In this document: positions 1 through 5,829 of the stretch, piece by piece
How positions within the stretch are numbered: the first letter of the stretch is position 1
How the letters are laid out: each line of letters opens with the position of its first letter
DNA from: JAPEKQ01 sp964487295
Lineage (GTDB): Bacteria > Joyebacterota > Joyebacteria > Joyebacterales > Joyebacteraceae
Assembly: GCA_964487295.1 (NCBI GenBank)
Contig: CAZAQL010000108.1
Coordinates: 1-8,978 of the forward strand
Length of the DNA: 8,978 bases
Direction of reading: 5' to 3'
Position numbers and translations under genes: made by a program
Notes under the pieces: model-generated
The model's input: the letters and a program-made list of their open reading frames with translations, nothing else
Databases searched by the model: none
Told to the model about the DNA's origin: nothing

Positions 1-168
1 GTGTCGGCCGCAGCGAACGCGGTATCGGCCGCGGCGAACGCGGTATCGGCCGCGGCGAACGCCGTATCGGCCGCGGCGAACGCCGTGTCGGCTCGCGCGG
101 ACGCCGTGTCGGCTCGCGCGGACGCGGCGTCGGGCCGCGCGGACGCGGCGTCGGGCCGCGCGGACGCC
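1..168 (-). repeat. 21-bp tandem repeat array, eight units, coding for a heptad repeat
   Basis: Eight head-to-tail 21-bp units begin at 1, 22, 43, 64, 85, 106, 127 and 148. The next stretch (169 on) is divergent, and the array probably continues left of the window. On the minus strand each unit encodes seven residues in the frame of the S-component-like protein. In reading order these are two ASARPDA-type, two ASARADT-type and four AFAAADT-type units. Near-identical neighbours in blocks of 2, 2 and 4 suggest stepwise local duplication. The units have no spacers, so this is not a CRISPR array. The product is an Ala-rich stretch with one Asp per heptad, plausibly an extended or helical linker. 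Confidence 0.93.
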
Positions 169-830
169 GGGTCCGTCGTGAACGGCTCCTGCGCGACGGC
201 CTCCGCGGAGTGCGCGGCGAGCAGCAGCCCGCAGGCGACCGCAACCGCCGCCGGCATCATCCGTGCGACACGCCGGCGGATCCTGGGGACGTCGCGGGGT
301 ACGAGCACCGCGAAGAGGACCGTGTTCCAGATGATGTGCAGATAGGGAAAGAAGAGATTCGCCGCGAGCGCCGCCCAGAACCCGCTCCGTATGTCCGGGC
401 TCACGACGGCGTACCCGATGATCACGGCCAACTGGTAGATGGTCGTCAAGAGCAGGCCAGTGACGGCAGCCGTCACCACGCGCACGGGTCCCGGCTCCCC
501 GGTCCAGAGCCCTCCCAGGAGCCCCCCCGCGAACCCGACGAAGGCGGCCGCCAGAACCTGGGCCAGGAAGAGCGTCGGGAGCGCGAGCCCAGAGCCGAAC
601 GGCGAGAGCGCCGAGTAGATGCCCATGCCGATTCCGCCGACCATCGCGCCGCGGGTCCTTCCGAGCACGGCCCCGGCCACGAAGATCGTGATGGTGACGA
701 GCTCGATGTTCGGAATCGCCGCGAGCGCGTAGCCGAGGGCCGCCGCGAGCGCGGAGAACACGGCGAGAGGCGCCACCCACCGAACCGGCGCCACCCCGCC
801 CGCAGTCTCGAGCGTCGTCCGATCAGTCAA
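1..830 (-). CDS. ECF transporter S-component-like membrane protein fused in frame to a signal-peptide-like segment and heptad repeats (partial, runs off left edge)
   Basis: Translating the reverse strand from 830 gives an uninterrupted frame of 276 codons to the window edge. Residues about 15-178 hold six hydrophobic helices: 17-37, 42-57, 62-78, 83-109, 116-143 and 151-177. The wording resembles ECF transporter S components (PNIELVT, AQVLAAAFVGFAGGLLGG, FFPYLHIIWNTVLFAVLVP). These are membrane proteins that bind vitamins or metals and work with EcfA/EcfT, neither of which is visible here. Family membership is from memory of the pattern, and the substrate is unknown. After helix 6 the frame continues with a basic stretch (RIRRRVAR, 183-190), a hydrophobic core (193-213) and an A-V-A/Q site (213/214), which together look like a signal peptide. 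An Ala/Asp-rich heptad array then runs to the edge. No stop or good Shine-Dalgarno separates the parts. The TTG at 830 is chosen because it overlaps the upstream stop by 8 nt and keeps a short hydrophilic N-terminus. GTG at 794 is the alternative, and neither has a strong Shine-Dalgarno. Confidence 0.72.
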   Translation of the reverse strand, partial: MTDRTTLETAGGVAPVRWVAPLAVFSALAAALGYALAAIPNIELVTITIFVAGAVLGRTRGAMVGGIGMGIYSALSPFGSGLALPTLFLAQVLAAAFVGFAGGLLGGLWTGEPGPVRVVTAAVTGLLLTTIYQLAVIIGYAVVSPDIRSGFWAALAANLFFPYLHIIWNTVLFAVLVPRDVPRIRRRVARMMPAAVAVACGLLLAAHSAEAVAQEPFTTDPASARPDAASARPDAASARADTASARADTAFAAADTAFAAADTAFAAADTAFAAAD

Positions 831-1233
831 TGCGGTTCCGTTCCTGGTCCAGCCGGTCGGGCGTCACGTCGTCCAGCTGCGTGCCCTCATCGTCGATGTC
901 GAGCACGTGTTCCATGTACTGCGAGATCTCGGCGCGGTGCTCCGGGAGGATCCGGTGCCAGTTGCGCTCGATCTCGGTGGCCAGCGGGGCTCCGACCATT
1001 CCGATGACGTCGCTCTGGTATTCGTCCGGCAGACTGATCGGATCGTACTGCGCGTACACCTTGTAGAGCATCCCGGTCGAGTAGTCGAGCCTCCCGGCCG
1101 CGACCGCGATCTCGATGAGCGAGAACGTGTCGATCTGCTCCTCGCCGCTCCCGTCACTCGCGACCTCGGGCACGGGGGCGCATCCGGCCACGAGAACGAT
1201 GACGGCGAGCGCGACCAACATCCGGTGGTCCAT
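823..1233 (-). CDS. small predicted lipoprotein of unknown function
   Basis: This 136-residue protein begins with a classic lipoprotein signal: MDHR, a hydrophobic core (residues 5-16) and the lipobox V-A-G-C with the acylated cysteine at 18. The residue after the cysteine is Ala, not Asp, which under the E. coli rule favours outer-membrane sorting. The mature part is acidic and soluble, with no further membrane segment. Residues 37-75 (around SLIEIAVAAGRLDYSTGMLY) resemble, from memory, a short motif near the N-terminus of some large secreted proteins in GC-rich bacteria; this is unverified. The start is well supported: AGGAGG at 1245-1240 lies six bases upstream and overlaps the stop of the cyclodeaminase gene. 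That places it in the same transcript as the hut genes, though nothing in it points to histidine metabolism. It could equally belong with the membrane protein gene that follows and overlaps its end. Confidence 0.85.
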   Translation of the reverse strand: MDHRMLVALAVIVLVAGCAPVPEVASDGSGEEQIDTFSLIEIAVAAGRLDYSTGMLYKVYAQYDPISLPDEYQSDVIGMVGAPLATEIERNWHRILPEHRAEISQYMEHVLDIDDEGTQLDDVTPDRLDQERNRID

Positions 1234-1243
1234 GCGCGACCTC

Positions 1244-1870
1244 CTACGAGACGGCGTCGAGCACCGTCTTCATCACGTCGTCAGCCATCCGGTCCACCCT
1301 CTCGGAGAGCTGGTTGATCGCCGCGGTCGCCTTCTCGACGAATCCGGCGTGCCGGTTCGCGCGGATCCCGCCGAGGTTGATCAGGACGTTGAGCCGCGCC
1401 GCGTGCGCGCCGGCCCTGCCGACGAGCGCCGCCACGCCGGCGTCGGATACCGCGTTCCGGTTGCCCTTCTCCGCCACCATCCCTGAGAGTTCGACGACCT
1501 CGACACACTTCTCCATGACAGCCAGGGGAACCATGGCCGCGTCGACGAGCGCGTCCTGCATGGCGGTCTTTCTGGCGGTCTTGTCTTCCTCGCTCTCCTT
1601 CGGCAGCTTCATGGCCTCCATCACCTTGTCGAAAGCGGCCGCGTCCTCGTCGATAAGCTCCGCAAGCTCGACGCGGAGGCGCTCCGTCTGTGAGAGAACG
1701 TGTTTCATGTCCTCCTCGACGTCCTCGTACTTCTTCTTGCCGATGGTCAGACTACAGACCATCGAGCCGAGGCTCGCGCCGAGCGCCCCGCAGAGCGCGG
1801 CCACGCTGCCCCCGCCGGGCGTCGGGCTGCTGGAAGCCAGTTCGGCCAGAAAATCGTTCACTCCGGTCAT
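1244..1870 (-). CDS. fchA: formimidoyltetrahydrofolate cyclodeaminase
   Basis: The 208-residue product belongs to the cyclodeaminase/cyclohydrolase family, the same fold as the C-terminal domain of eukaryotic FTCD. It converts 5-formimino-THF to 5,10-methenyl-THF and ammonia in the cytoplasm, following the transferase encoded just upstream. Supporting motifs are the N-terminal SSSPTPGGGSVAAL block (13-26), KKKYED (45-50), the NRNAVSDAGVAAL block (137-149) and LNVLINL (160-166). These regions line the folate site in the family, and the protein is mostly helical. Its length matches free-standing members. The ATG at 1870 has an AAGGAG Shine-Dalgarno about five bases upstream. The gap from the preceding gene is 18 bp. 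The TAG stop overlaps the Shine-Dalgarno of the lipoprotein gene. A serine-cycle-type methenyl-THF cyclohydrolase role cannot be excluded from sequence alone, but the hut context favours the deaminase. Confidence 0.93.
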   Translation of the reverse strand: MTGVNDFLAELASSSPTPGGGSVAALCGALGASLGSMVCSLTIGKKKYEDVEEDMKHVLSQTERLRVELAELIDEDAAAFDKVMEAMKLPKESEEDKTARKTAMQDALVDAAMVPLAVMEKCVEVVELSGMVAEKGNRNAVSDAGVAALVGRAGAHAARLNVLINLGGIRANRHAGFVEKATAAINQLSERVDRMADDVMKTVLDAVS

Positions 1871-1888
1871 CGTCTCTCCTTCCGTTCT

Positions 1889-2788
1889 CTAGATCTCCGC
1901 GAGGCGATTCTCAAGGATCTGGTCCCGCTTGAAGCTCTCGAGCCTCAGATAGAAGTCGGCGCAGTCGACGAGCGCGTCGAGCGGAACGAGCCCGACGATC
2001 TCGCATCCGATGACCGGCACGCCGTAGCGCTCGGCCTCGGTCTTCACCATCTCGTAGACCCGAAAGAGCGGGGTCCCCTTGTAGTTGACCATGTTCATTG
2101 AGACCTGGACGATGCCTCTGTCCTTGATCTCGAAACCCATGGCCTTGACGTACCGGAGACCGCCGCCGGCGAAGCGGATCGACTTGGCGATGGTCTTGGC
2201 GATGCTGATGTCGTCCGTTCCCAGGTTGATGTTGTACGCCACGAGGAACGGACGCGCGCCGATGGCGATGGCCCCCGCGGTCGGGTGAATGCGGTTCGGC
2301 CCGAAATCCGGTTCCTTCGCCGGGTCCGTCCCGATCTGATCCCTGAGCCCTTCGAACTGCCCCTTCCGGACCTTGGCGAGGTTCTCGCGCTCGGGTCGGG
2401 TCGCGGCGGCCTCGTACAGATAGACCGGGATCTCGAGCTCCTTGCCCACGCGCTCACCCAGGCGTCTGGCCAGCTCGACGCACTCGTCCATCTTCATGTC
2501 CTTGACGGGGACGAACGGGCAGACGTCGGTCGCGCCCATCCGCGGATGCTCGCCCTCGTGCTTCGTCAGATCGATGAGCTCACGCGCCTTCTCGATGCCG
2601 CGGAACGCCGCCTCGAGGACGGCCTCGGGCTCCCCGATAATCGTCACGACGGCCCGGTTGTGGTCGGCGTCCATCTCCCTGTCGAGAAGCCGAGCGCCTT
2701 CCACGGCCGTCATGGTCCCGACGATCTCGTCGACGACCTCGGGCCTCCTGCCCTCGCTGAAGTTCGGTACGCACTCGACGATCTTCAT
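1889..2788 (-). CDS. ftcD: glutamate formiminotransferase
   Basis: This 299-residue enzyme moves the formimino group of N-formimino-L-glutamate, the product of HutI, to tetrahydrofolate, yielding glutamate and 5-formimino-THF. It matches the N-terminal half of mammalian FTCD: CVPNFSEGR (6-14), the catalytic-site block GEHPRMGATDVCPFVPV (79-95), PVYLYEAAAT (121-130), DFGP (161-164), VAYNINL (183-189) and EIVGLVP (263-269). His81 in EHPRMG probably corresponds to the catalytic His82 of the mammalian enzyme. The length is that of a stand-alone transferase with no cyclodeaminase domain; that domain is the next gene. The ATG at 2788 overlaps the hutI stop as ATGA, with TGGAGG six bases upstream, so translation is likely coupled to hutI. 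Its stop is TAG at 1891-1889. Confidence 0.96.
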   Translation of the reverse strand: MKIVECVPNFSEGRRPEVVDEIVGTMTAVEGARLLDREMDADHNRAVVTIIGEPEAVLEAAFRGIEKARELIDLTKHEGEHPRMGATDVCPFVPVKDMKMDECVELARRLGERVGKELEIPVYLYEAAATRPERENLAKVRKGQFEGLRDQIGTDPAKEPDFGPNRIHPTAGAIAIGARPFLVAYNINLGTDDISIAKTIAKSIRFAGGGLRYVKAMGFEIKDRGIVQVSMNMVNYKGTPLFRVYEMVKTEAERYGVPVIGCEIVGLVPLDALVDCADFYLRLESFKRDQILENRLAEI

Positions 2789-4077
2789 AGACTACCTCCA
2801 TCCGTGGGCGCAGCCGGTCGGTCCCTGGAAACGACCGCGCCGCGCTTGATGACGTGTCTTGTCAGGTTGATGCCGTAGTGATACGGAATGGCCCGGAAGT
2901 CGTCCACGTCCCAGACGACCATGTCCGCCAGTTTGCCTCGCTCGATGCTGCCGACCGAGTCGCTCCTGTTGAGCGCCGCCGCGGCGTTCGCCGTCGCGGC
3001 GACGAGCGCCTCCTCGGGCGTGAGCCTCATCGCCATGCTCGCGAGCGAGACGATGATCTGCATCGACTCGGTCATCGAGCTGCCCGGGTTGCAGTCCGTC
3101 GCGAGCGCGACGGGAACCCCCGCCTCGACGAAGCGCCTCGCGGGCGCGAAGTCGCGCTTCCCGAGCGAGAGCGTCGTGCCCGGGAGCAGCACCGCGATCA
3201 CGCCGGCCGCCGCCATAGCGCGGATGCCGGCCTCTGAGACGCATACCAGGTGGTCCGCCGAGATCGCGCCCAGCTCCGCGGCCAGCTCTCCCCCGCCCGA
3301 CGGGTGCAGCTCGTCGGCGTGGAGCTTGGGCTTGAGGCCTCGCTCCGCGGCCGCCAGCAGGAGCCTGCGCGACTGCTCGACCGTGAACACGCCCTCCTCG
3401 CAGAAGACGTCGCAGAACTCGGCGAGTCCTTCCTTCGCCACCACGGGAATGACCTCGTCGATGAGGTGGTCGACGTACCCCTCACGGTCCTCACGCCACT
3501 CGTCCGGGAACTCGTGAGCCCCCAGGAAGGTCGGCACGACGTCCACCGCATGATGCGCGGACAGCCGCGCGATGACACGCAGCATCTTGAGCTCCGCATC
3601 GAGGGAGAGGCCGTACCCGCTCTTGACCTCCACCGTCGTCGTCCCGTGCTCGAGCATGCGGTCGAGCGTCGCGGCGCCGTTTCGGAACAGAAGATCCTCA
3701 CCGGACTCCCGCACGCTGCGCACACTCGATCGGATGCCCCCGCCGGCCGCGGCGATCTCCTCGTAGCTCCTGCCCGCGACGCGCATGGCGAACTCGTCCT
3801 CGCGCGTGCGCGCGAAGACCGCGTGCGTATGCGGGTCCACGAGTCCCGGCGTAACGACCGAACCTCTCGCGTCGATGACGGCCGCGTCCGGCCCCGCCTC
3901 GCAGCGTTCGACGACCTCCCGCTCGGGCCCGGCGGCGACGATGCGTCCGTCGAGCGCCGCGACCGCCCCTCCTTCGATGATGCCCAGCTCGGCTGCCGCC
4001 TCACCCGCGCGCGCTCCGTCCCCCGCGACCGTGACGAGCTGCCCGATGTTGTGGATCAGAAGATCTGCCGCCTTCAT
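2785..4077 (-). CDS. hutI: imidazolonepropionase
   Basis: The 430-residue product is an amidohydrolase-fold, metal-dependent enzyme that opens 4-imidazolone-5-propionate to N-formimino-L-glutamate, the third step of histidine degradation. The metal site is intact: the HTH motif in VDPHTHAVF (His83, His85), His253 in LHADEL and Asp328 in ATDCNPGSS; His188 in GAHEFP is also conserved. The SGYGLSLDAELKML block (153-166) is characteristic of HutI. The length is normal for the family. I place the start at ATG 4077, two bases after the hutU stop, because GAGGAG at the end of hutU lies five bases upstream of it. A GTG at 4083 would give a GTGA overlap and two more residues, but it abuts that Shine-Dalgarno too closely. 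The stop overlaps the ftcD start by four bases. Confidence 0.97.
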   Translation of the reverse strand: MKAADLLIHNIGQLVTVAGDGARAGEAAAELGIIEGGAVAALDGRIVAAGPEREVVERCEAGPDAAVIDARGSVVTPGLVDPHTHAVFARTREDEFAMRVAGRSYEEIAAAGGGIRSSVRSVRESGEDLLFRNGAATLDRMLEHGTTTVEVKSGYGLSLDAELKMLRVIARLSAHHAVDVVPTFLGAHEFPDEWREDREGYVDHLIDEVIPVVAKEGLAEFCDVFCEEGVFTVEQSRRLLLAAAERGLKPKLHADELHPSGGGELAAELGAISADHLVCVSEAGIRAMAAAGVIAVLLPGTTLSLGKRDFAPARRFVEAGVPVALATDCNPGSSMTESMQIIVSLASMAMRLTPEEALVAATANAAAALNRSDSVGSIERGKLADMVVWDVDDFRAIPYHYGINLTRHVIKRGAVVSRDRPAAPTDGGSL

Positions 4078-4079
4078 CG

Positions 4080-5744
4080 TCACTCCTCGAGCATGGGGAT
4101 CCGGATCCCGTTCTCCCTCGCGAACTCCACGGCGCGATCGTATCCGGCGTCCGCATGGCGGATGACGCCCGTCCCGGGGTCGGTCGTCAGGACGCGTTCA
4201 AGCCTGACGGCCGCCTCAGGTGTGCCGTCGGCGACGATCACCATGCCGGCGTGGAGCGACTTCCCGATCCCGACGCCGCCTCCGTGGTGGAACGAGATCC
4301 ACGACGCGCCACCGACCGCGTTCAGAAGCGCGTTGAGCACCGGCCAATCGGCGATCGCGTCGCTGCCGTCCATCATGCCCTCGGTCTCGCGGTACGGCGA
4401 CGCCACCGAGCCGCTGTCGAGGTGGTCGCGACCGATGACGATGGGCGCCGAGATCTCCCCCGAACCGACCATCTCGTTGATGATTCGGCCGAAGCGGGCC
4501 CGCTCGCCGTACCCGAGCCAGCAGATGCGCGATGGCAGCCCCTGGAACTTCACGCGCTCTCGCGCCAGCTTGATCCAGCGGACGAGCGCCGCGTCCTCCG
4601 GGAACTCGCGGATGATGACGTCGTCGGTCTTGTAGATGTCCTCGGGATCGCCCGACAGGGCCACCCACCGGAACGGCCCCTTCCCCGTGCAGAAGAGCGG
4701 CCGGATGTAGGCGGGCACGAAGCCGGGATAGTCGAACGCGTCGTCGACGCCGGCCTCCTTCGCCTGACCGCGCAGGTTGTTGCCGTAGTCGAACGCGACG
4801 GCGCCGGCCTTCTGCATGTCGAGGATGGCCCGACAGTGGTCGGCCATCGACCGCATCGCGCGCGCGATGTAATCGTCCGGGGCGTCCTCGCGAAGCCTGA
4901 GAGCGTCCGCGAGCGTCATGCCGCCGGGAACGTACCCGCCGAGCGCGTCGTGCGCAGAGGTCTGATCGGTCACGACGTCGGGCGTGACGCCTCGCCGCAC
5001 GAGCTCGGGCAGCACATCCGCGCAGTTGCCCACGAGGCCTATCGACAGCGGCTTCCGCGCCTTCACGGCCCTCTCGGCCATCGTCAGGGCGAGGTCGAGA
5101 TCATCGACCATCTCGTCGCAGTACGCCGTGTCCAGTCGCTTCCGGATGCGCTCCGCGTCGACCTCCACGCAGAGACACACCCCGCCGTTCATGGTCACGG
5201 CCAGCGGCTGTGCCCCGCCCATGCCCCCCATGCCGCCGGTCAGAACGAGCCGGCCTTCGAGGCTCCCGCCGAAGTGCCGGCGCGAGAGCTCCGCGAGCGT
5301 CTCGTAGGTCCCCTGGAGGATTCCCTGGGTCCCGATGTAGATCCAGCTCCCGGCGGTCATCTGGCCGTACATGATGAGTCCCTGGCGCTCGAGCTCCCGG
5401 AACTTCTCCCACGTCGCCCAGTCGCCGACGAGGTTCGAGTTGGCCAGCAGCACGCGCGGGGCGTCCCGATGGGTCCTGAAGACCCCCACGGGCTTGCCGG
5501 ACTGCACGAGCATCGTCTCGTCGTCCTCGAGCCCGCGAAGCGTGCGGACGATGGCGTCAAAGGCATCCCAGCTCCGGGCCGCCCGACCGCTCCCACCGTA
5601 GACGACCAGGTCGTCAGGCCGCTCGGCGACCTCCGGATCGAGGTTGTTCATGATCATGCGCATCGCGGCCTCCTGCAGCCAGCCCTTGCACGTCAGCTCG
5701 GAGCCGCGCGGCGCGCGTACGGTCCTCTTCTCGGCGCTGCCCAT
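4080..5744 (-). CDS. hutU: urocanate hydratase (urocanase)
   Basis: The 554-residue product hydrates urocanate to 4-imidazolone-5-propionate using tightly bound NAD+ as electrophile. Family hallmarks in order are VYGGSGRAARSW (48-59), FRTH (89-92), AGSWIYIGTQGI (131-142), the glycine-rich nucleotide-binding GGMGGMGGAQP (170-180), YGNN (320-323), the active-site cysteine in PSRICWLGYG (Cys408, matching Cys410 of the Pseudomonas putida enzyme), DHLDSGSVASP (440-450) and HHGGGVGIG (486-494). The length is close to the usual 550-560, with no sign of damage. The frame is open up to 5795, but ATG 5744 is preferred because GGAGG at 5757-5753 sits eight bases upstream and the resulting N-terminus has the family length. 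It is the first gene of the hut block. The 85-bp gap before it carries a GC-rich hairpin. Confidence 0.98.
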   Translation of the reverse strand: MGSAEKRTVRAPRGSELTCKGWLQEAAMRMIMNNLDPEVAERPDDLVVYGGSGRAARSWDAFDAIVRTLRGLEDDETMLVQSGKPVGVFRTHRDAPRVLLANSNLVGDWATWEKFRELERQGLIMYGQMTAGSWIYIGTQGILQGTYETLAELSRRHFGGSLEGRLVLTGGMGGMGGAQPLAVTMNGGVCLCVEVDAERIRKRLDTAYCDEMVDDLDLALTMAERAVKARKPLSIGLVGNCADVLPELVRRGVTPDVVTDQTSAHDALGGYVPGGMTLADALRLREDAPDDYIARAMRSMADHCRAILDMQKAGAVAFDYGNNLRGQAKEAGVDDAFDYPGFVPAYIRPLFCTGKGPFRWVALSGDPEDIYKTDDVIIREFPEDAALVRWIKLARERVKFQGLPSRICWLGYGERARFGRIINEMVGSGEISAPIVIGRDHLDSGSVASPYRETEGMMDGSDAIADWPVLNALLNAVGGASWISFHHGGGVGIGKSLHAGMVIVADGTPEAAVRLERVLTTDPGTGVIRHADAGYDRAVEFARENGIRIPMLEE

Positions 5745-5752
5745 CTCACCAT

Positions 5753-5757
5753 CCTCC
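5753..5757 (-). promoter_or_regulatory. Shine-Dalgarno of hutU (decides the start)
   Basis: GGAGG on the minus strand lies eight bases before ATG 5744. It rules in this start over the earlier in-frame ATGs at 5795 and 5783, neither of which gives the usual urocanase N-terminus. Confidence 0.8.
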
Positions 5758-5763
5758 GTGATC

Positions 5764-5781
5764 GCCGCGCGGTGGCGCGGC
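5764..5781 (-). promoter_or_regulatory. GC-rich hairpin just upstream of the hutU ribosome binding site
   Basis: A perfect 7-bp inverted repeat, GCCGCGC and GCGCGGC around a 4-base loop (CACC on the minus strand), lies in the only intergenic gap of note (5745-5829). It ends six bases upstream of the hutU GGAGG. No T-rich run follows, so it is not a canonical intrinsic terminator. It could be an mRNA structure that influences hutU translation, an operator-like palindrome, or chance in GC-rich DNA. I see no convincing -35/-10 pair in the gap. Confidence 0.4.
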
Positions 5782-5829
5782 ATTCCCTGAATCACTCTCG
5801 ACGGCGCCCGCGAGGGGACGACCGTCGCA

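Noticed and set aside
1..168. Possible CRISPR array
   Set aside because: The 21-bp units are directly adjacent with no unique spacers, and they are in frame with a protein.
1..345. Plus-strand open frame beginning GTG at base 1 with an Ser/Ala/Asn heptad repeat
   Set aside because: It is the antisense reading of the 21-bp repeat; the minus strand carries the membrane-protein frame with clear transporter-like helices.
210..1007. Plus-strand open frame of 265 codons rich in Arg, Pro and Glu
   Set aside because: Low-complexity antisense shadow over the S-component-like and lipoprotein genes, with no recognisable domain.
3250..4635. Plus-strand open frame of 461 codons
   Set aside because: Antisense to hutI and hutU, whose active-site motifs are intact; long antisense frames are expected in GC-rich DNA.
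5764..5781. Intrinsic terminator after the dinG-like gene
   Set aside because: The hairpin lacks a following T run and sits beside the hutU ribosome binding site, so termination is not supported.
5745..5795. Upstream extension of the hutU frame to an ATG at 5795
   Set aside because: It would swallow the hairpin and the GGAGG site and add 17 residues not typical of urocanases.
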